The position numbers and the translations under genes are program-made. Positions 7,679 through 15,285 of a stretch of DNA of 42,689 nt are shown piece by piece (within the stretch, counting starts at the first letter, position 1; each line of letters begins with the position of its first letter). The stretch spans positions 1 to 42,689 of the forward strand of contig JASLNT010000021.1 of assembly GCA_030745875.1 (NCBI GenBank). Direction: 5' to 3'. The notes below the pieces were generated by a model that was not told the DNA's origin, searched no databases, and saw nothing but the letters and a program-made list of their open reading frames with translations. This DNA is from Phycisphaerae bacterium. GTDB taxonomy: Bacteria; Planctomycetota; Phycisphaerae; SM23-33.

Positions 7679-9601
7679 GTGTTTCGACGCATGCATGCAG
7701 TCGGGATGGTTCTGGGCGTACTGATGTTCTGTGTGTCCGTTACGGCCGGTCAGCCTGAGTCTGTTGCTCGTCGAGGCGTCAAAGTTCCGTTCCTTGTCAC
7801 ACAGCTTCCGGTCAAGTCCGTCCCGGCGTCGCCGAGCACGGCGGCTGGAAGGATGCTGAGGTCCGAATACGGCGGCGGGGCGAGACTGTGTATTGTCTCC
7901 CCGAATATGAAGGTGCGTGTTCTGGCTGAAGGGTTCCACAGCGCCTGCGAGGGGTCGATCTCCTTCGACGCCAAGCGCATTGTGTTTTCGGGCAAGAAGA
8001 AGGCCTCCGACTTGTGGAATATTTATGAAGTTGGCGTCGACGGTTCGGGGCTCCGGCCGATCACCCGGAATGCGGGCAACTGTCGCCGAGGCGGCTATCA
8101 GCCGAAGCTCTACACGATCGTCTCGCCCGAACCGTGGTATCAGATCACGTTCGTTAGCGATGCGGCGGGCAAGATCAACGAATACGGTTCGGCGCCCTCT
8201 ACGGATATCTATTCGTGCAAGCTTGACGGTTCGAACGTGCGGCGACTGACGTTTAATCCATCCAGCGATATCGACCCCCGGGTAATGTCTAGCGGGCGGT
8301 TGCTGTTTGCGAGTTGGCGACGTTCGGGGCTCAACCGAGGCGTCCTGGGGCGGGTGAGCCTGTTCGGCATGGGGATCGACGGAACCGACTACGCCGCCTT
8401 CTCCGGCGACCAGGGACGGCGGATCAAACACATGCCTTGCACGACCACCGGCGGTCTGGCGGTGTTCGTAGAGGCCGACCGCCTCGGCTGGGACGGAGCA
8501 GGACACCTGTCCCGTGTGAAGCTCCGTCGACCGCTCCATTCGTATCGTCCGATTACGAAAGCTTCCGACGGACTGTTTCATTCTCCCTCTCCGTTGCCTG
8601 ACGGGACGATATTGGTTTCACACCGGCCGTCCGATGGCTCGGGGACGCACGGTGTGTTCCGCTTCGACCCGGTTTCAGGCCGACGCGAACCTATCTTCGA
8701 CGATCCGAAACACCACGACATACAGGCCGTTGCGATCCATAAACGCCCCGAACCGGATGGCAGGTCCACGGTGGTCACTGAAAAAGACAGCAACGGAAAG
8801 CTGTACTGCCTGAACGTATACACATCCGATTTGAAGAACCCCAAATGGATGCCGCCCGGAACTATCAAGAGCGTCCGCGTTTTGGAGGGAGTCGCCCCGC
8901 GTTCCTCTGACGGGCGGTCCGGAAAGAACGGAATCGCGCCGCTAATCAGACGGCGCATTCTCGGACAGATTCCGATCGAGACAGACGGATCGTTCAATAT
9001 CGAGGTTCCCGCCAACACGCCGCTCGAACTGCAGATACTCGACGCCGACGGTATGGCGCTTCGGACGTGCAGTTGGATATGGGCTCGAAACCACGAACCC
9101 CGAGGATGCATCGGGTGCCACGAGGACGGCGAACTGACCCCGGAGAACAACTTCAAGAAAGCATTCGAGCGCAAGAGCGTATCGCTGCGCCCGCCGAAGC
9201 GACGTTCGGTCGACTTCCGCCGCCATTTGATGCCGATAATCAACGCCAAATGCGTACCCTGTCACGGTCCGCGGGGCGCCCCTCCGCGACTCGACGGCGG
9301 GGGCGAGGCGACGGGGAAGAGCCACTTCAATCGAGCATATCGGAACCTGCTGGTTTTGGATGAATCCGGTGCTGATGGGACCTTTGTCGGCAAGTACGTG
9401 CAACCCGGTCATGCGCGCAAGAGCGCGCTGGTGTGGCATGTTTGCGGGCGCAATACGGCGCGCGGCTGGGACGGCGCTATGATGAAGAGGCGTATCAAGG
9501 CGATCCCGCGCGGTAAGATCAAACCGCTGAGCGATGCTGAAAAGCGAACATTCGCCGAGTGGATCGACCTGGGCGCAATGTGGAACGGAGAATTCAAGTG
9601 A
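7679..9601 (+). CDS. Secreted dihaem propeller protein, hydrazine-synthase-alpha-like architecture
   Basis: The protein has about 640 residues from a GTG at 7679, which supplies an arginine-bearing signal peptide (FRRMHAVGMVLGVLMFCVSVTAG). An ATG at 7691 is an alternative. The N-terminal ~400 residues look like PD40/TolB-type propeller blades (for example SFDAKRIVFSGKK, SDIYSCKLDGSNVRRL-type motifs). They are followed by a middle domain with CIGCHEDGE (CxxCH at about 477-481) and a C-terminal cytochrome with CVPCHGP (about 525-529) ending in LSDAEKRTFAEWIDLGA. This order is seen in HZS-alpha-like proteins that are common in planctomycetes, so it does not imply anammox. It is the first gene of a five-gene exported operon; its stop overlaps the next start. 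It is probably a periplasmic electron-transfer or haem enzyme with unknown substrate. Confidence 0.82.
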   Translation: MFRRMHAVGMVLGVLMFCVSVTAGQPESVARRGVKVPFLVTQLPVKSVPASPSTAAGRMLRSEYGGGARLCIVSPNMKVRVLAEGFHSACEGSISFDAKRIVFSGKKKASDLWNIYEVGVDGSGLRPITRNAGNCRRGGYQPKLYTIVSPEPWYQITFVSDAAGKINEYGSAPSTDIYSCKLDGSNVRRLTFNPSSDIDPRVMSSGRLLFASWRRSGLNRGVLGRVSLFGMGIDGTDYAAFSGDQGRRIKHMPCTTTGGLAVFVEADRLGWDGAGHLSRVKLRRPLHSYRPITKASDGLFHSPSPLPDGTILVSHRPSDGSGTHGVFRFDPVSGRREPIFDDPKHHDIQAVAIHKRPEPDGRSTVVTEKDSNGKLYCLNVYTSDLKNPKWMPPGTIKSVRVLEGVAPRSSDGRSGKNGIAPLIRRRILGQIPIETDGSFNIEVPANTPLELQILDADGMALRTCSWIWARNHEPRGCIGCHEDGELTPENNFKKAFERKSVSLRPPKRRSVDFRRHLMPIINAKCVPCHGPRGAPPRLDGGGEATGKSHFNRAYRNLLVLDESGADGTFVGKYVQPGHARKSALVWHVCGRNTARGWDGAMMKRRIKAIPRGKIKPLSDAEKRTFAEWIDLGAMWNGEFK

Positions 9602-11223
9602 AGTCGATACGCTTTTTTACACCGCTGTTGCTCGCACTGGTTTCGATCTCTTCATTCGGGGCCCTTCCGACTTTCACCGACGTTACGAAGAAAGCGGGCA
9701 TCGACGCCAAACACAGCTACGGTGATTTCAAGCTGACCAACATAGTCGAGGGAACCGGTGCGGGGGCGATGTTTTTTGACTACGACTCGGACGGGTGGCT
9801 CGACATTTATCTGGTGAACGGATGCTGGCTGAAGGACGTCAACGACAATCGCGGGCGAAAGCTCCGCGGTAAGCTGGGCAACCGTCTATATCGCAACAAC
9901 CGCGATGGAACGTTCACCGACGTTACGAAGAAAGCGGGTGTTGGCGACCGGGGATACGGCGCCGGATGTTCGGCGGCGGACTTCGACGCCGACGGCGACC
10001 TGGATATCTATGTCCTGAATTACGGTGCGAATGTTCTCTATCGCAATAACGGCGACGGTACGTTCACCGACATCTCCAAAGTCTCCGGTCTGGCCGATAC
10101 GCACTGGAGTTTGTCGGCTCCGTGGTTCGACTACGACAATGACGGCGACCTCGATGTTTACGTGACCAACTACCTCGAATACGACAAGGGCAAGTTCCGG
10201 TCATTCTATCCTGCGGCGGGGTATCCGGGACCCTTGAGCTACAAAGGCCAATCCGACGTACTCTACCGCAACAATGGTGACGGTACGTTCACAGACGCAA
10301 CCAAAACCGCTGGTCTGCACAACCCCGACGGCAGGGGAATGAGCGCAACGCTGGCGGATCTGGACAACGACGGGTTCCTGGACCTGTACGTCGCCAACGA
10401 CGCCATGGAGAACTACTGCTACCGCAATACGGGCAAGGGCGCGTTCAAGAACGAGGCGCTGGTGTGGGGGTTGGCGTTTGGAGAAGGCGGACAGGGCGTT
10501 TCCTCCATGGGCCCGACCATAGGCGACGTGGACCGCGATGGAAGGCTCGACATCTACGTGCCCGACATGGGTTACGGCTGCCTGCAGATGAATCGCGGTA
10601 AGTACTTCGAAGACCGCACCGCACAGTCCAAACTCGCCGTAGTGTGCGGGCAATACACCGGTTGGGGCGGGTTGCTGCTGGATTACGACAACGACGGATA
10701 TCTCGACGTGTTCATCGCCAACGGCAATGCGCACCACGAGTACACGGAAGAAGACGTCCTCATGCGGAATAACGGGAAGGGCGGTTTTATCGACGTAGCC
10801 GCGAAGTCCGGAGCTTATTTCCGCGAGAAACACGTTGGGCGCGGTTCGGCCTGCGGAGACTTCGACAACGACGGAGATCTCGATCTGCTCGTGGTGAATC
10901 TTAACGCATCGCCGAAGCTTCTGCGAAACGACGGCGGGAGCGCTGGCGGCTGGTTGACTGTCGAGTGTAAGCTGCCCGGCGGGAAGTCAGACGCCATCGG
11001 CGCGCGGGTCACAGTGAAAACCGGTTCGCTGGTCCAGATTCGCGACATCGTCCCGGTTACGGGCTATCTGTCGCAGTCCGACCCAAGGGCGCATTTCGGA
11101 CTCGGTTCGGCCAAAACCGCCGATTCTGTCGAGATACGCTGGGCCGGTGGTCGGAAGACTCTGTTGAAGAACGTCCAGGCCCGCCGAATTCTCAGAATTG
11201 TCAAGGAACCCAAAGGCAAGTAG
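9598..11223 (+). CDS. CRTAC1-type secreted protein (FG-GAP/VCBS repeats + ASPIC/UnbV)
   Basis: The protein has about 541 residues. The GTG at 9598 overlaps the preceding stop as GTGA and follows GGAG, so it is preferred over an upstream in-frame start inside the previous gene. The signal peptide is KSIRFFTPLLLALVSISSFG. Seven calcium-binding FG-GAP motifs of the D-x-D-x-DG-x-x-D type follow (DYDSDGWLDIY, DFDADGDLDIY, DYDNDGDLDVY, DLDNDGFLDLY, DVDRDGRLDIY, DYDNDGYLDVF, DFDNDGDLDLL), consistent with a seven-bladed propeller. The last ~80 residues are an ASPIC/UnbV domain (VTVKTGSLVQIRDI, HFGLGSAKTADSVEIRWAGG). It differs clearly from the three CRTAC1 copies at 18-27 kb. Its place between two multihaem proteins suggests a scaffold or partner in the same complex (inference). 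Confidence 0.92.
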   Translation: MKSIRFFTPLLLALVSISSFGALPTFTDVTKKAGIDAKHSYGDFKLTNIVEGTGAGAMFFDYDSDGWLDIYLVNGCWLKDVNDNRGRKLRGKLGNRLYRNNRDGTFTDVTKKAGVGDRGYGAGCSAADFDADGDLDIYVLNYGANVLYRNNGDGTFTDISKVSGLADTHWSLSAPWFDYDNDGDLDVYVTNYLEYDKGKFRSFYPAAGYPGPLSYKGQSDVLYRNNGDGTFTDATKTAGLHNPDGRGMSATLADLDNDGFLDLYVANDAMENYCYRNTGKGAFKNEALVWGLAFGEGGQGVSSMGPTIGDVDRDGRLDIYVPDMGYGCLQMNRGKYFEDRTAQSKLAVVCGQYTGWGGLLLDYDNDGYLDVFIANGNAHHEYTEEDVLMRNNGKGGFIDVAAKSGAYFREKHVGRGSACGDFDNDGDLDLLVVNLNASPKLLRNDGGSAGGWLTVECKLPGGKSDAIGARVTVKTGSLVQIRDIVPVTGYLSQSDPRAHFGLGSAKTADSVEIRWAGGRKTLLKNVQARRILRIVKEPKGK

Positions 11224-11239
11224 CCCAAACAAGCGTCTC

Positions 11240-14116
11240 ATGCGACACAGAATATTCATACGATTGGCCGCCGTGCTCGCACTGATAAGCCTGGGCTCCA
11301 TGGTGATCGATGCGCTGGGGCGCGACGATGAGCAAAAGCACCCAGTCTACATAGGAGCCAAAGCCTGCGCCGCCTGCCATAGCGGCGCGTCCATGGGCGA
11401 TCAGCACGCGACGTGGATCATGTCGAGACATTTCCGCGCGCACGCCTCTCTAGCCGACCCTCGCTCCATCGAAATCGCCCGCCTCAGCGGTATCCCGCAC
11501 CAGCCGCAATCGTCGGCGGTGTGCCTGGGCTGTCACGCGACCGGGTCGGAGGCCGAAGACTGGGAGAAGGATCCCACCTTTAACACAGCCGACGGCGTGC
11601 AGTGCGAAATGTGCCACGGTCCGGGCAGCGAATACGCCGACGCCAAAGTCATGCGCAACTCCAAAGCCGCCAAAGCAGCCGGGCTGATCATCCCGGTAAA
11701 GAAGGATTGCACGGGCTGTCATCTGGCAAAGGGCTCTCACGTTGTTGTGCTTGGCAAGCCGCCCATCAATATTGACGAAGCATGGGACAAGATCTCGCAT
11801 CTGAGCCCCGCCAACGCGAAGCTCCCGGGCAAGATCGCCAAACCCCAGGCCAAAGATGGTGCAAGACGCCCAAAGTACACCGGCATGACAGTTTGCGCCT
11901 CCTGCCATCACGGCCGAAACCGGGGATACCAGGCAAGCAAGTGGCGCATCAGCGCACACGCACGAGCCTATGCGGTTCTAGCGACGTCCAAAGCCGACGA
12001 CATCGCCAGGAAGATGGGCGTGAAGGGGGTTCCCGCGTCTGATCCGATGTGTTTGAAGTGTCACGCGACGGGCTATCTGGACCCGGCTGGCGGGACCACG
12101 GATTCCTACGCACTCAGCGACGGAGTCGGCTGTCAGGCGTGTCACGGCCCGGGCGAGAAGTACTCCGCCCCTGAAGTCATGAAAGACAAGAAGGCTTCCA
12201 AAGCCGCCGGCCTGATCACACCGACCCGCCAAACCTGCCTTCCCTGCCACCAGAAGGCTCACGGGAAGCCCTTCGACTATGCCAAAGCGGTAAAGCAGGT
12301 CGCCCACCCAAACAAACTGCCCAAAAGACCCGAGCGGTTGCGATACAAGACACCGCTGAATATAGCGATAACTCCCAATGGTAAAGAACTGTATGTCGCA
12401 TGCGAGGCTTCGCATACGGTGATCGTCGTCGATGTCGCCGCTCGTCGAAAAGTAGCCGAGATTAAAGTCGGACGCCATCCCACCGACGTTGCATTCAGCC
12501 CCGACGGGAAGCGGGCGTACGTCAGCAATCGCCTGGATGACAGCGTCTCGGTGATACATGTCGCCGACCGCAAGGTCGCAGGTGCAATAAGCGTGGGCGA
12601 CGAACCGCACGGCCTGTTGACAGATCGATCGGGCAAACGCCTCTACGTACTGAACACGTCGTCAGACAGCATCTCGGTGATCGACACCGCCGGCCTGAAG
12701 GAAATCAAACGCCTGGAAACCAGTCGCAGCCCCTGGTCGCTTTCACTCTCGCCTGACGCCTCGCAACTCTACGTAACCAACGCATTATCACGCTTTGTCA
12801 AATTCCGCAAGCCGTCGATGTCGGAGATCACCGCCGTCGACACCGGGCGGGCTGTTGTAACCAACCGGTTGGTCCTGCCGGCCGCGAATCTGGTCCAGGG
12901 GGTCGATTGGCATCCCAGCGGCAAGTTCGCAATTGTCACGATGAACCGGACGAAGAATCTTGTGCCCATGACGCGGCTGCTTCAGGGTTGGACCATCACC
13001 AACGGACTTGGAATCGCATGGCGGGACGGACGTGTGGATCAGGTGCTCCTGGACGAGCCTAACATGTGCTTTCCGGATCCTGCAGATGTGGCGATAACGC
13101 CCGACGGACGCCTGGCGCTGGTCACCAGTTCCGGATCGGACCGGGTTGCGGTGGTATCAGTGCCCAAGCTTATCGACACCATCGAGAAAGCATCCCACCA
13201 CGAGCGCAAGCACGTCCTGCCGAATCATCTGGGCAAGCCCACCGAGTTTGTCATCAAGCACATATCCACCGGCGCCTCTCCTCGCGGTGTGGTGATCATG
13301 GCGGACGGAGCGACGGCGTTTGTGGCCAACTCGCTGGACGATTCGCTGACTGTGATCGACTTGAAGAAACTCCAGGCTGCCGGACGGATAGACCTGGGCG
13401 GTCCGAAAATCATTACAAAGACCCGGCGCGGCGAGCGACTTTTCCACAGCGCGAATATAACTTTCCGCCGCCAGTTCTCATGCCACTCTTGTCATCCTGA
13501 CGGGCACGTGGACGGGCTGAGCTACGATATCGAACCGGATGGGCTGGGCAACGATCCGGTCGACAATCGCACGTTGCGCGGAATTCTCGACACCGCCCCG
13601 TTCAAGTGGACCGGGCTGAATCCAAGCCTGCGGCGCCAGTGCGGCCCGCGGCTGGCGGTGTTCTTCACGCGGATCCAGCCGTTTGAGCCTGATGAGCTTT
13701 CGGCGCTTACCGACTATATCTGCAGCATTCCCCGCCCGCTGAATCGCTATAGACCGCTCGGCGCCGAACTGACCGGACCTCAGCGGCGAGGCAAGGCGAT
13801 ATTCGAACGCACGAGAGCCAACGACGGGCGGGTCATTCCCAAGTTAGGGCGATGCGTAACCTGCCATAGACCCCCGCTTTACACCGACCGAACCAAGCAC
13901 GACGTCGGAACGAAAATGGCGCTCGATACTAAGTCGAGTTTCGATTCGCCGCACCTGACCAACATCTACGATTCGGCGCCTTACCTGCACAACGGCATCG
14001 CCGACACGCTGGAAGAGATATGGACAAAGTACAACCCGTACGATAAGCACGGGGTGACCAACGATCTGACCAAAGACCAGCTAAACGACCTGATCGAGTT
14101 CCTTAAGACCCTTTGA
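11240..14116 (+). CDS. Ten-haem cytochrome with YVTN-type propeller and MauG/CCP-like C-terminal domain
   Basis: The protein has about 958 residues from the ATG at 11240, 16 bases after the previous stop. A signal peptide or anchor lies at 8-27. Two homologous four-haem modules (cytochrome c554-like) follow, with CxxCH at 43, 95, 122 and 157, then at 219, 271, 298 and 333. The repeats align, for example DGVQCEMCHGPGSEY with DGVGCQACHGPGEKY. Residues ~370-740 are a surface-layer or YVTN-type propeller (IAITPNGKELYVACEASHTV, VISVGDEPHGLL-like blades). The C-terminal part has CHSCH at 748 and CVTCH at 872, with MauG/cytochrome c peroxidase-like features (DNRTLRGILDTAPFKWTG, SPHLTNIYDSAPYLHNG). 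The likely role is periplasmic or surface electron transfer coupled to a peroxidase-like oxidation. The substrate cannot be read from the sequence. Confidence 0.9.
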   Translation: MRHRIFIRLAAVLALISLGSMVIDALGRDDEQKHPVYIGAKACAACHSGASMGDQHATWIMSRHFRAHASLADPRSIEIARLSGIPHQPQSSAVCLGCHATGSEAEDWEKDPTFNTADGVQCEMCHGPGSEYADAKVMRNSKAAKAAGLIIPVKKDCTGCHLAKGSHVVVLGKPPINIDEAWDKISHLSPANAKLPGKIAKPQAKDGARRPKYTGMTVCASCHHGRNRGYQASKWRISAHARAYAVLATSKADDIARKMGVKGVPASDPMCLKCHATGYLDPAGGTTDSYALSDGVGCQACHGPGEKYSAPEVMKDKKASKAAGLITPTRQTCLPCHQKAHGKPFDYAKAVKQVAHPNKLPKRPERLRYKTPLNIAITPNGKELYVACEASHTVIVVDVAARRKVAEIKVGRHPTDVAFSPDGKRAYVSNRLDDSVSVIHVADRKVAGAISVGDEPHGLLTDRSGKRLYVLNTSSDSISVIDTAGLKEIKRLETSRSPWSLSLSPDASQLYVTNALSRFVKFRKPSMSEITAVDTGRAVVTNRLVLPAANLVQGVDWHPSGKFAIVTMNRTKNLVPMTRLLQGWTITNGLGIAWRDGRVDQVLLDEPNMCFPDPADVAITPDGRLALVTSSGSDRVAVVSVPKLIDTIEKASHHERKHVLPNHLGKPTEFVIKHISTGASPRGVVIMADGATAFVANSLDDSLTVIDLKKLQAAGRIDLGGPKIITKTRRGERLFHSANITFRRQFSCHSCHPDGHVDGLSYDIEPDGLGNDPVDNRTLRGILDTAPFKWTGLNPSLRRQCGPRLAVFFTRIQPFEPDELSALTDYICSIPRPLNRYRPLGAELTGPQRRGKAIFERTRANDGRVIPKLGRCVTCHRPPLYTDRTKHDVGTKMALDTKSSFDSPHLTNIYDSAPYLHNGIADTLEEIWTKYNPYDKHGVTNDLTKDQLNDLIEFLKTL

Positions 14117-14148
14117 TCCCGATCGTCTGACGAGCTAGAGACAACAGA

Positions 14149-15285
14149 ATGAAAAGCCCTGTGAAGATCCTTACGCTGTTTTGTCTGATCGGCAGCGCCC
14201 TGAATTGCGCGCCCGCGACGGGCCTCGAAGATGGCAAGGCCGCTCTGGGCGATGCACCTCTGCCCTACGTCTATACGCGTTGGGAGCGGTTCACCGTCGC
14301 CGATGGCCTGCCGAACGATCATATCTTCGCAGTTGAAGTAGCCGGAGACCTGGTCTGGATCGGAACGGAAGACGGGCTGGCGTGCTACAATAAGACCACC
14401 GGTAAGATGCGGAGTTGGCGTGAGAAGGATGGACTGCCTTGGCGGGTTGTTTCGTCGCTCGACTTCAATCCGAAGACCGGCGAGTTGTGGATCGGGTTCT
14501 TCGGCGGGGGTCTGGCCAGATTCAGCGGCGGACGATTCGATCATTTTCACCAGCTCAACAGCGGTCTGGTGAACGATGTGGTCTACGGTGTGGCTGTCGA
14601 GAACGATAACGTATGGGCCGCCACCACCGCCGGAGCCAGCCGCTACAACACCGTCACAAAACAATGGACCATATACACCGAGAAGAACGCGCCGATGGAG
14701 GAAATATGGAACTACGGCGTGAGCTACGATGCGGGCAAAGTTCATCTCGCGGTGTGGGGCAGCGGTGTGCTCGAGTTCGACGTCGCTACAGAGCGGTGGA
14801 AACACTACCTCGATCCTGACGGCGAGATGGAGATCGACCTCTACCGCGACGACGGCCTGGTGCATGTAGTGACCGCCGGGGCGAGCTACGTTGACGGCGT
14901 GCTGTGGGTGGCGACCTATTTCGGCATGAGCCGTTACGACGGGCGCCACTGGCGCGGGTACTATACGGGCGAAACTGGTCTGCCGAGTAATTTCGCCAAC
15001 GGAGTAGCCGGCCGAAGCGCTGACGAAGCGTGGTTCGCTACGGACAAGGGGCTGGCGGCGGTCGTGGATTTCGCGAGCGACACGTGGGTCACCTACACCA
15101 GAGACTCCGGGGCCCGCGGCGGGCGAGCTACTGTCACGCGCGGAGGCAAAGTTATCCGAACTGTCAAGACGCCCGTCGGCACGCCTCATAACTACACCTT
15201 GTGTGTGGAATTCGATGGAGATGACGTGTGGGTGGGCACTTCCAAGGGCCTGGGGCGAGCGATTGGGGAGGGTCGGAACAAATGA
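14149..15285 (+). CDS. Secreted Reg_prop-type beta-propeller protein
   Basis: The protein has 378 residues with an N-terminal signal peptide (KSPVKILTLFCLIGSALN). The following cysteine is not in a good lipobox. Propeller repeats resemble the sensor blades of hybrid two-component regulators: DGLPNDHIFAVEV then VWIGTEDGLACYN, VNDVVYGVAV then VWAATTAGASRYN, and GLPSNFANGV then AWFATDKGLAAV. No kinase or DNA-binding part follows, so it is a free propeller. It starts 32 bases after the decahaem gene and its stop overlaps the next gene as ATGA. A role as an accessory or ligand-binding protein of the operon's complex is likely but not shown. Confidence 0.82.
   Translation: MKSPVKILTLFCLIGSALNCAPATGLEDGKAALGDAPLPYVYTRWERFTVADGLPNDHIFAVEVAGDLVWIGTEDGLACYNKTTGKMRSWREKDGLPWRVVSSLDFNPKTGELWIGFFGGGLARFSGGRFDHFHQLNSGLVNDVVYGVAVENDNVWAATTAGASRYNTVTKQWTIYTEKNAPMEEIWNYGVSYDAGKVHLAVWGSGVLEFDVATERWKHYLDPDGEMEIDLYRDDGLVHVVTAGASYVDGVLWVATYFGMSRYDGRHWRGYYTGETGLPSNFANGVAGRSADEAWFATDKGLAAVVDFASDTWVTYTRDSGARGGRATVTRGGKVIRTVKTPVGTPHNYTLCVEFDGDDVWVGTSKGLGRAIGEGRNK

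Noticed and set aside
7679..9601. Evidence for anammox (hydrazine synthase)
   Set aside because: The HZS-alpha-like domain order is widespread in planctomycetes; no HzsB or HzsC genes are present.
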